DNA of 64,000 nt. Origin: Metabacillus litoralis (lineage in GTDB: Bacteria; Bacillota; Bacilli; Bacillales; Bacillaceae). The notes beneath the pieces are model-generated. The model searched no databases. It was not told the origin of the DNA and saw only the letters and a list, made by a program, of their open reading frames with translations. The DNA lies in assembly GCF_007994985.1 (NCBI RefSeq), contig NZ_VOQF01000006.1, positions 310,001-374,000 of the forward strand, written 5' to 3'. Both the position numbers and the translations under genes were made by a program. Shown here piece by piece: positions 8,502 through 15,881 of the stretch (position 1 is its first letter; every line of letters begins with the position of its first letter).

Positions 8502-11129
8502 TTACATACCTACTTTTTGCTTTCTCCTAATGACGAACACACCGCTACCAATTAATAGCAAAACTAGTCCAAATATTAAATAGTTGAATGAATTAGTAGC
8601 TGTTTTTGGCAACTCATTTCCTTGTTGATTTTCGTTCTCATCCCCTGGAGTTTCAACTGATCCTGAATCTGTTCCTGGATCTGTTCCTGGATCTGCTCCT
8701 GGATCTGTTCCTGGATCTGTTCCTGGATCTGCTCCTGGGTCTGTTCCTGGATCTGTTCCTGGATCTGCTCCTGGATCCGCTCCTGGATCTGCTCCTGGAT
8801 CTGCTCCTGGATCTGTTCCTGGATCTGTTCCTGGATCTGTTCCTGGGTCTGTTCCTGGATCTGTTCCTGGATCTGTTCCTGGATCTGTTCCTGGATCTGT
8901 TCCTGGATCTGTTTCACTATAAGAAAGGCCAAAGTTGTAAGCATATGCATCTCCTACAGCATTTACATAAGCAAAATCATCAATTTCTTCATCAGCAAAA
9001 CTAGGAACATCGCCAACTTCCCTTTCCACTGCATCCTCACTAGCTGGAATACCAAATGGAAGTTTTCCAACAGGATCAAATTTTCCAGTGATCACATCAA
9101 ATAATGCATCTTGTGAAGTACCAAAAGTAGCGACTAATGCTGCAGCATTTGGTTCAAGTTCATTAATTAGCCACTGATTTGTAAAGTTGATTGCTGTAAT
9201 GGTTGGAACTTTTTGCTGAATATCAACAATTTTCTCTGCATCGAAAATTGCCGTTTCAGGTCCAACAGTAATACGTGGATTATTATCCCAGTTAGATTGC
9301 ATGGGTTGAACAAAGACATAAGCATGAGTTGCTTCCTCAACAGTATCTACAAGTGTAATGTTAGGGAATTTTTCTTCAAGAGTTGCTTTTAAACTTGCTG
9401 TAAATGCAGCTGATTGTAATGGAGCTTTCTCTCGAATGTCTGCAGCTGGATCTGCTGCGCCTCTTCCTGCGATTGCTCCAACAAACCCTTCAACGTACAA
9501 CTTAACATTTTCTAATTTTTCTTCTGTTAACGGTAATAGATTTTCACCATCAACTTCATCATTACGCATTAGAACAACAGATTTACGGTGTGCTAATTCT
9601 GCAGCAGCAAAGACTTCTGGATTTTTATCACGATCTACCAGATCAAGAGCCGCTTGCGGATTTACATATGGATCTTCAAAAAGTCCTAAATTCATTTTTT
9701 CTGTTAACAATAATGTAACCGACTCATTAATTGTTTCTTCTGTTACTAAACCATCCTCAACCGCTTTAATTAAAGCGTCTGGATTATTGGAACCTGAAAC
9801 GATATCTGTTCCAGCATTAATTGCTTTTGCAAATTTTTCATGTAGTTCTAAATCTTCCGCACCCCATGCATTATCATTTACAGCACCAGTATCTGAGTTT
9901 ACATAACCTTTGAAGCCTAGTTCATCACGCAAAAACCCTAAGATTCCATTGTTAAGCGCGAAACCAACCTCTTCGAATTGCTGCGTTTCGTTGTACCAGT
10001 CCAACCCTTGGTCTGCACTTGTGTTGCTTGGGTAAGCATAATAAGGCATGACAGAAGATACATTTGCTTCAATTGCTTTTTCAAACGGAGGAATATGATA
10101 TTTTAATAGACTTCCAGGTGTAGGATATGGATTGAATTTTCCATCTTCGAAGTGTGGATCTAAACCTTCATCACGTGCGCCACCACCAGGGAAGTGCTTA
10201 ACTGTAATGGCAATGCTATCTTTTCCTAGCTTATCACCTTGAAAACCTTTAATTGCGTTATAAATCATTTCACCGGCAACTTCTGGATTTTCACCAAATG
10301 TGTCTTCAATTCTTGCCCAAAGTGGGTCTGTTCCAACATCCGCTGTGTAACCGTAAATTTTACGAATACCAACAGCTTCCCATTCTTTTCTGGCAATGTC
10401 AGCAAATTCGCGTACTGCTTCTGCATCACCACCTGCAGCAAATCCTAATGGCCCTGGCCAGAATGTATGTTGCCCTTCTGCTTCACCAATATTTGTGTAG
10501 TCCGTTGAAGCATGGTTACGAGCATTTGATATGATTGTAACTGGAATTCCTAAGTCAAGATTCTCTGCATATTTTTGAACTTGGTTGTTAAAATTTGCTA
10601 GAGTTCCTAAATTAGGTGTTGAGCGGAAAATGACATAACGCATATCTTGTTCAGAAAGTTGATTAATGCCCCCCTCAGTTAATAGATTTCCATCTTCCCC
10701 TGGATTATTATTTATCGAGAAGTTTACATTAATTTGCATTAAACCTGCTTTTTGGTGTAAATTCATACGCTCGACTAAATCGGCAACACGTTGATCGACT
10801 GGTTCTCTCCAGTCTTCATATAATTCTATTTCGCCATTTCTGTTTGCATCTCTAAAATACTTACCAGCTTCTTCAATAGCAAGCTCTGGAGAAGCAACTT
10901 CAATTTCTGGCTGAGTTTCTGTTGCTGTAATCTTGTATGTTTCAATTGCTCCAACACCTGTATATGCACTTGGTCCTGAGTTTTCAAACTGTCCAAGGTT
11001 ACCGCTATCTGCAGCTAGAGATGTTTGTGTCACCATTACTGGAGCGACTATTGATAGTGCAAGTGTACTAGCCAATACTTTTTTTCTTAACTTTGAAAAC
11101 TTTTTTATTTTCTTAGATACTGAAGCCAT
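8502..11129 (-). CDS. Secreted, wall-anchored GH3 glycosidase (LPKTA)
   Basis: 875 residues: a Sec signal peptide (residues 1-39, ending at SLAADS), the GH3 N domain with nucleophile Asp in GYVNSDTGAVN, and the GH3 C domain from about residue 500. A Pro/Gly/Thr linker of 21 four-residue units follows, then the sortase signal LPKTA, a hydrophobic segment and RRKQKVGM. The LPxTA variant suits class D sortases, but no sortase gene is in the window. This makes it a cell-surface beta-glycosidase that would trim oligosaccharides outside the cell for import. A cre box lies 18 bp before the start. It is monocistronic between two hairpins. Confidence 0.9.
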   Translation of the reverse strand: MASVSKKIKKFSKLRKKVLASTLALSIVAPVMVTQTSLAADSGNLGQFENSGPSAYTGVGAIETYKITATETQPEIEVASPELAIEEAGKYFRDANRNGEIELYEDWREPVDQRVADLVERMNLHQKAGLMQINVNFSINNNPGEDGNLLTEGGINQLSEQDMRYVIFRSTPNLGTLANFNNQVQKYAENLDLGIPVTIISNARNHASTDYTNIGEAEGQHTFWPGPLGFAAGGDAEAVREFADIARKEWEAVGIRKIYGYTADVGTDPLWARIEDTFGENPEVAGEMIYNAIKGFQGDKLGKDSIAITVKHFPGGGARDEGLDPHFEDGKFNPYPTPGSLLKYHIPPFEKAIEANVSSVMPYYAYPSNTSADQGLDWYNETQQFEEVGFALNNGILGFLRDELGFKGYVNSDTGAVNDNAWGAEDLELHEKFAKAINAGTDIVSGSNNPDALIKAVEDGLVTEETINESVTLLLTEKMNLGLFEDPYVNPQAALDLVDRDKNPEVFAAAELAHRKSVVLMRNDEVDGENLLPLTEEKLENVKLYVEGFVGAIAGRGAADPAADIREKAPLQSAAFTASLKATLEEKFPNITLVDTVEEATHAYVFVQPMQSNWDNNPRITVGPETAIFDAEKIVDIQQKVPTITAINFTNQWLINELEPNAAALVATFGTSQDALFDVITGKFDPVGKLPFGIPASEDAVEREVGDVPSFADEEIDDFAYVNAVGDAYAYNFGLSYSETDPGTDPGTDPGTDPGTDPGTDPGTDPGTDPGTDPGADPGADPGADPGADPGTDPGTDPGADPGTDPGTDPGADPGTDPGTDSGSVETPGDENENQQGNELPKTATNSFNYLIFGLVLLLIGSGVFVIRRKQKVGM
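8661..8912 (-). repeat. 12-bp coding tandem repeat (DPGT/DPGA linker)
   Basis: About 21 units of 12 bp encode T-D-P-G or A-D-P-G inside the GH3 surface protein. Units differ mainly at the Thr/Ala codon and at Gly wobble positions. It forms an extended wall-spanning linker. The array leaves several frames open on both strands, and those frames are artefacts. Confidence 0.95.
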
Positions 11130-11146
11130 GTTTTTCCTCCTTGTTT

Positions 11147-11160
11147 TTAAAGCGTTTTCA
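11147..11160. promoter_or_regulatory. cre-like site before surface GH3
   Basis: Read on the minus strand, TGAAAACGCTTTAA matches the cre consensus with one mismatch. It lies only 18 bp before the GH3 start codon, so it would act as a roadblock in the leader. Confidence 0.6.
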
Positions 11161-11249
11161 TTTTAGGCTAAAACTACGAAAAACGCTTGATATAATCATA
11201 GAGTATAGAGCTGTTGCTGCTGATTAGTGTAACTAGCTGTATCTTACAA

Positions 11250-11297
11250 GACCTGTTATGCCTATCTAGCGAAAGCTTTACTGCTTTAGGCATAACA
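11250..11297 (-). terminator. Inverted repeat after dctM (possible terminator)
   Basis: CTGTTATGCCTA and TAGGCATAACA face each other across about 24 nt, just past the dctM stop at 11310. There is no clear U-run, so this may be a weak terminator or an mRNA 3'-end stabiliser. Confidence 0.45.
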
Positions 11298-11309
11298 CAG
11301 TCTTCTAAT

Positions 11310-12590
11310 CTATTTTATTAATATTTCAGGCAAAGAAAGGGTCAGTTGTGGTATGAATGTAATCATTAATAAAACAATAATCATTGCTCCATAAAATGGA
11401 AGCATATTTTTTGCTGATTTTTCGATAGGGATTTTTCCTATTGCACATCCAACGAACATACAAGTACCCACAGGAGGAGTAACTAAACCAATTGCTAAAC
11501 TCAAGATAAGAACCACCCCAAATTGTACAGGATCCATCCCTACACTTGTTGCTACTGGTAGTAAGATAGGTGTTGCAATAAGAATGAGTGGTGCCATATC
11601 CATGAACATCCCTAATACTAATAAAATAAGAAGGATTAATAGTAATGTCACAACATCATTTGGCGAGATTGAAATTAATCCCTCTGTCACCATAGCTGGA
11701 ACTTTTAATAAAGCCAAAAGCCACCCAAATGCTGATGAAGCAGCAATTAAAAACATAACCATCGCTAACGTATTAAACGTTCTTTTCAAAATAATCCCCA
11801 TTCTCGAAATAGGAATATCTCGATAAACAAAGAATGTGATGATAAATGCATATAGGACCCCAATAGCAGCTGATTCAGTGGCTGTAAAAATACCACTTAC
11901 AATTCCTCCAATAATAATGACAGCTGTTAACAAGCCTAATAGACCCTCACGGATAATCTTCGGAACTTCTTCTCGCTTAATCGGTTCTCCTTTTGGATAC
12001 TTCCTCTTTACGGCAATCAAATACGTGATGATCATCAATACCAAACCTAATAATAAGCCAGGTACTAAACCACCCATAAAAAGTGAGCCAACTGATACAC
12101 CACCAGCAGCTGTTGAATAGATAATCATGTTGTGACTCGGTGGGATCATGACCCCTTGCGCTGCACTGGATATCGTTACGTTTACAGCATAATCAGAATC
12201 ATAGCCTTTCTTTTTCATCATCGGTATTAATACAGATCCAATTGAAGAAACATCTGCTACGGCTGACCCTGAAATTCCACCAAAAAAAGTACTTGCTAAC
12301 ACGTTTACCATAGCTAGTCCACCACGTACTTTTCCGATTATTACATTAGATAAGTTAATTAAGCGGCGAGAAATACCACCTTCATTCATGATCTCACCTG
12401 CTAATATAAAGAAAGGAATAGCTAGGAGAGAAAAGGAATTTAATCCACCAACCATTCGTTGAACTAAAGCTGCTAAGTCTATATCCAAGTACATTCCGGT
12501 TAGAAATGATGATACGACTAAACATAGGGCAACAGGAACACGCAAAAGTAATAGTAAAACAAAGCTCCCCATTAAAATAAGAATACCCAT
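11310..12590 (-). CDS. dctM: TRAP transporter large permease (DctM)
   Basis: 426 residues with roughly 12 membrane helices and the DctM pattern: GEIMNEGGISRRLINLSN near the N-terminus, FFGGISGSAVADVSSIGS, and IPPSHNMIIYSTAAGG. With DctQ and DctP it forms a Na+-driven importer of organic acids, often C4-dicarboxylates, uronates or sialic acid. It follows dctQ by 6 bp. A uronate is suggested by the nearby GH2 enzyme; this is inference. Confidence 0.92.
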   Translation of the reverse strand: MGILILMGSFVLLLLLRVPVALCLVVSSFLTGMYLDIDLAALVQRMVGGLNSFSLLAIPFFILAGEIMNEGGISRRLINLSNVIIGKVRGGLAMVNVLASTFFGGISGSAVADVSSIGSVLIPMMKKKGYDSDYAVNVTISSAAQGVMIPPSHNMIIYSTAAGGVSVGSLFMGGLVPGLLLGLVLMIITYLIAVKRKYPKGEPIKREEVPKIIREGLLGLLTAVIIIGGIVSGIFTATESAAIGVLYAFIITFFVYRDIPISRMGIILKRTFNTLAMVMFLIAASSAFGWLLALLKVPAMVTEGLISISPNDVVTLLLILLILLVLGMFMDMAPLILIATPILLPVATSVGMDPVQFGVVLILSLAIGLVTPPVGTCMFVGCAIGKIPIEKSAKNMLPFYGAMIIVLLMITFIPQLTLSLPEILIK

Positions 12591-12596
12591 TGTTCA

Positions 12597-13100
12597 TCAC
12601 TCCTCTGTATTTTCTTCCCATTCTTGATGCATACCTTTTTTAAAGAGCAATTCAATCCCATATATAACCATTAAAATACCTGATGCAGGAATTGCACCAT
12701 ATAAGACACTTTGAGGTAGTCCAGTTCCAGACATCGTTGAGTTCCCCATCAACATGGTGAATTTAATTCCAAAAAAAGTGAATATAATCCCTACTATAAT
12801 TACAATGATCTTTGTTATGAAATCCAAAAATGTTTGTGCTTTCTTTGGTAGCATCCCAACAAAGACACCTACACCAATATGAAGTTTTTCGCGAAATCCT
12901 ACAGCTATTCCAATGAAACTCACCCAAATTAGCAAGAGTAAGGAAACTTCTGCAGACCAACGAGGTGTGTAACTAAAGAAATATCGAGAAAATACAGTTG
13001 CTGAGACAATAATTGCCATTATAGCAATAAAAGTCATCGCAATTGCGTCTACCCCTTGGTCAAACCCATTTTTAACTTTTTTGTAAGCTTTCATATGCAA
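12597..13100 (-). CDS. dctQ: TRAP transporter small permease (DctQ)
   Basis: 167 residues with four predicted membrane segments. The family pattern SLLLLIWVSFIGIAVGFREK at about residues 53-72 is clear. It pairs with DctM in the membrane. A 261-bp gap rich in hairpins separates it from dctP, so the permeases may be made at lower level than the binding protein. Confidence 0.9.
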   Translation of the reverse strand: MHMKAYKKVKNGFDQGVDAIAMTFIAIMAIIVSATVFSRYFFSYTPRWSAEVSLLLLIWVSFIGIAVGFREKLHIGVGVFVGMLPKKAQTFLDFITKIIVIIVGIIFTFFGIKFTMLMGNSTMSGTGLPQSVLYGAIPASGILMVIYGIELLFKKGMHQEWEENTEE

Positions 13101-13361
13101 AGGGCCTCCTAACTATTCATGCACTAACACCTGCAATCCTTTTTATAAGACATTCATGAATAGGAGGTTATTTAACTTGCTATTCATGAATGCCTTATGT
13201 TAAAGAATTTAGGATTGTTGTTTGTAAATTAAGCTCTGGTATTTGAACGTTGATTTTTATATAAGTTCTAATTAGTCTGTTTGTAACGGCTATTTTGCCA
13301 TGTTCACTAATAGGAGGTATACTCCTACTAATGAACATGAACTATTTTTTAATTTTCTAGA
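13101..13361 (-). promoter_or_regulatory. Hairpin-rich dctP-dctQ intergenic region
   Basis: The region contains two strong hairpins and no gene. One pairs ATTCATGAATAG with CTATTCATGAAT (13149-13194); each arm also holds the palindrome ATTCATGAAT. The other pairs TGTTCATTAGTAGGAG with CTCCTATTAGTGAACA around 13301-13336. They probably attenuate transcription or stabilise the upstream dctP message. Confidence 0.6.
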
Positions 13362-14393
13362 TTACTCATTTTCAATTTTTTCGATCCACTCACTATAATC
13401 TCCACCGTGCTTATCATAAACAGACTGAACAGCTTCTCTCCATGGAGTTGTGTCGTCAATCACAACAACTTCATTACCAGCTTCCTCTATGGCTTTCTTT
13501 GATTCCTCTGTTAATTTATCCCATGCTTCACGTTGAGCAGTCTGGGACTCAATTGCTGCTTCTTTAAAAGCTGCTTTATCTTCGTCACTTAATTTATCCC
13601 ATAGTGATTTTGAAGCCATTAATAGTTCAGGTACTCCAGAGTGATTATCTAATGTGAAATACTTTGCCACCTCATAATGGTTAGAAGAATAATAACTAGG
13701 ATAGTTATTCTCAGCTCCATCAATAACACCTGTTTGTAGTGCTGAATACACTTCATCGTAAGCCATTGGTGTTGCTGATGCCCCTAAAGCCTCAACTAAG
13801 TCTACAAATAAAGCTGACTGTTGAACACGAATTTTAAGTCCTTCCATATCTTCTGGTGATTCAACAGGTTTTTTTGAATTATAGAAACTTCTGTTACCAG
13901 AATCATAATACGTTAAGCCCACAATATTCGCTGATTCTAGTGTTCCTAAAATTTCTTCTCCTACTTCACCATTAAGTACGTTCCATTTATGTTCTTCATC
14001 TCTAAAGATGTATGGCATTTGTAGAACACCAATCTCTTTTGAGAACTCAGCAAGAGGTACAGCATTCGTTCTCGCTAAATCCATTGTTCCAAGCTGCATT
14101 TGTTCAATTACACTTTTTTCATCACCAAGTTGACCGCCTGAGTAAACCTCTACCTTATAACGACCATCTGTTTTTTCCTCTACTAATTTAGCAAATTCTT
14201 TATCACCAATTGTTGTTGGATAATCATCTGGTTGATTCTCCGCTAGTTTTAGTACGATTGGTTCTTTATTATTACCTTCATTTCCTCCACTTTCTTCATT
14301 GGAAGTAGATTCAGAATTTCCACATGCAGCTAAGACACTTCCTGCTAATAACAATGACATTGATATCAAAGACAACTTTTTCTTTTTCACCAT
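13362..14393 (-). CDS. dctP: TRAP transporter solute-binding lipoprotein (DctP)
   Basis: 343 residues. The signal peptide ends in a lipobox (LLAGSVLAACGN), so the protein is anchored outside the membrane. DctP-family features include KIRVQQSALFVDLVEALGA and the YSALQTGVIDGAENNYPSYY segment that forms the carboxylate-binding region. It is the first gene of the dctP-Q-M unit. Upstream lie a cre box (14506-14519) and two 20-bp direct repeats (14549-14589) that are also found before the GH2 gene, so it is probably activated by one of the AraC paralogues. Confidence 0.92.
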   Translation of the reverse strand: MVKKKKLSLISMSLLLAGSVLAACGNSESTSNEESGGNEGNNKEPIVLKLAENQPDDYPTTIGDKEFAKLVEEKTDGRYKVEVYSGGQLGDEKSVIEQMQLGTMDLARTNAVPLAEFSKEIGVLQMPYIFRDEEHKWNVLNGEVGEEILGTLESANIVGLTYYDSGNRSFYNSKKPVESPEDMEGLKIRVQQSALFVDLVEALGASATPMAYDEVYSALQTGVIDGAENNYPSYYSSNHYEVAKYFTLDNHSGVPELLMASKSLWDKLSDEDKAAFKEAAIESQTAQREAWDKLTEESKKAIEEAGNEVVVIDDTTPWREAVQSVYDKHGGDYSEWIEKIENE

Positions 14394-14505
14394 AATTACC
14401 CCCTATAACATTTATTAGTTCACCAAACAAACTAATTTACTAAACTATTACTTTCAAGACTGTAAAGATTAAATGAAGATGTTTACTCACTCCCTCACAC
14501 CGAAT

Positions 14506-14519
14506 TAATAACGCTTACA
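14506..14519. promoter_or_regulatory. cre box before dctP
   Basis: On the minus strand TGTAAGCGTTATTA matches cre with one mismatch, 113 bp upstream of the dctP start and just downstream of the repeat pair. Confidence 0.6.
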
Positions 14520-14548
14520 TTTATAATTTACATGACTTAAGAGCATTT

Positions 14549-14589
14549 AGTAATGTTGTATCTTTAGGAGATTATATGTTTTCTTTAGG
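14549..14589 (-). promoter_or_regulatory. Direct-repeat operator candidate before dctP
   Basis: Two adjacent copies, CCTAAAGAAAACATATAAT and CCTAAAGATACAACATTACT on the minus strand, start 21 bp apart. The same pair occurs before the GH2 gene at 18286-18325. Direct repeats about two helical turns apart are typical AraC-family sites. Confidence 0.55.
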
Positions 14590-14633
14590 TGTATTTTTTA
14601 GATCTTTTTCTTCGTTTTTATTTGTAAACAGAG

Positions 14634-14660
14634 AAAAACCCGCTATTATAGTGGGTTTTT
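14634..14660 (-). terminator. Terminator after AraC regulator 1
   Basis: AAAAACCCGCTA pairs with TAGTGGGTTTTT (one G-U). The minus-strand T run gives an intrinsic terminator 30 bp past the stop at 14690. Confidence 0.8.
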
Positions 14661-14689
14661 GGCATCTAAATATGGCGTTCAATCAGACT

Positions 14690-15733
14690 TTAACTATCCT
14701 TTTTTATTACTCTTGTTTTATATTGGTTCGGAGTCAACCCGTAGGTTTTCTTAAATATATTATAAAAGTGACTAGAATTTGTATAACCGACTTCAGAAAC
14801 GATATTTTCTATTGTCATATCTGTGTTTTTTAGTAATTTACTTGCTTCTGTCATTCGAAGCTCAATTAGTAACTCTTTTAAATTCTTACCAAATTCTTTT
14901 TTTATAAGGCTGCTGAGATAACTTGGATGGAAATTAAAGTATTCTGCCATTTCATTAAGATTTATATCTTTATATCGATCTCTAATGTACGTTAGGATCT
15001 TTTCCCTTACCTTATTTTGTTCATCTTTAATATCTTCACCAGTTCTATCAGTAATTTCTCTAGATAGTTCTGTAAAAAGTATTAAAAAATAGCCGTTAAT
15101 GGCTGCTGAAGATCTATGTTCTATTGAATAGTATTCTAGCAGGAGATTCTCTAAAATTTTTTGTATCATAGTACCTTCTTTTATATGGTGTTTTAAGAAA
15201 TTTTGTGACTTACTTTTAGAGTAAAGACTATTGATGACAAAGTTCGAAATATAGTTATCATCGGACAATAAATACATAAAAATACCATCGAAAAATTTCG
15301 GAGTCAAGGTAATATTGACAACTACATCAGATTCACTTAAAGGTAAAGAACTATGCAAAACATTTCTATCTAAAATACATAAGTCCCCTTTATTCATTTG
15401 AATTTGCCTTCCTTTTATCTTCTGAATAAAACTACCTTGTAAAACATAGACGATTTCAATGTATTCATGTTTGTGTTCTAAAATAGGTATATATTTTGTT
15501 TTTCTCCTGATTGTAAAATTATTCAACTTGTCTACTTCATTGGGATAGGAAGTAACAATTCCATTTTCGTCTTTTTCCATAATAATTTTACCATCATTAT
15601 ACTTGTCTCTAAGAATTTCAAGTATTTGATTTATATCTTTTGGGAAATGATCAAGAGTCTGTAATATATTTTCTTCGATGTCAGTTCTTGTATTAATTCT
15701 CTCAAATAATTCTTCATAACTTTTGAGTCTCAT
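14690..15733 (-). CDS. AraC-family regulator, paralogue 1
   Basis: 347 residues. The N-terminal cupin-like domain includes EHKHEYIEIVYVLQGSFIQ; the C-terminal HTH pair includes NLNEMAEYFNFHPSYLSSLI and IVSEVGYTNSSHFYNIFKK. It is closely similar along its whole length to the regulator at 18455-19480 and shares the same opening (MRLKSYEELFERINTR). GGAGG lies 8 nt before the ATG. It is placed between the GH2 and dctP genes, and both of those have the same operator-like repeat. It is likely an activator of one or both, probably in response to a sugar. Confidence 0.9.
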   Translation of the reverse strand: MRLKSYEELFERINTRTDIEENILQTLDHFPKDINQILEILRDKYNDGKIIMEKDENGIVTSYPNEVDKLNNFTIRRKTKYIPILEHKHEYIEIVYVLQGSFIQKIKGRQIQMNKGDLCILDRNVLHSSLPLSESDVVVNITLTPKFFDGIFMYLLSDDNYISNFVINSLYSKSKSQNFLKHHIKEGTMIQKILENLLLEYYSIEHRSSAAINGYFLILFTELSREITDRTGEDIKDEQNKVREKILTYIRDRYKDINLNEMAEYFNFHPSYLSSLIKKEFGKNLKELLIELRMTEASKLLKNTDMTIENIVSEVGYTNSSHFYNIFKKTYGLTPNQYKTRVIKKDS

Positions 15734-15825
15734 TGATATATCCTCCTATCTTGGAAGGTAAAATGATAATGATTTCTTTTATCTTAACATTTGTTTTATC
15801 GTTTGACAGTGCCTTTAAATTTTCA

Positions 15826-15866
15826 CAAAAAAAGAACAAGCTTATTTTTGAAAATAAGCTTGTTCT
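15826..15866 (-). terminator. Terminator after GH2 gene
   Basis: A perfect 16-bp stem, AGAACAAGCTTATTTT with its complement, is followed by a 7-T run on the minus strand, 16 bp after the GH2 stop. Confidence 0.92.
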
Positions 15867-15881
15867 AATGAACTAGTATTG

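Noticed and set aside
8373-8555. A 60-codon plus-strand frame next to the GH3 stop
   Set aside because: It spans a terminator stem and overlaps the sortase signal region of GH3; no ribosome site.
8576-9004. Long reading frames of QIQE and LFLD repeats on both strands, or a CRISPR-like array
   Set aside because: They are alternative frames of the 12-bp coding repeat in the GH3 surface protein; units are contiguous without spacers.
9358-9906. A 182-codon plus-strand reading frame inside the GH3 surface gene
   Set aside because: Antisense shadow; no start signal and biased composition.
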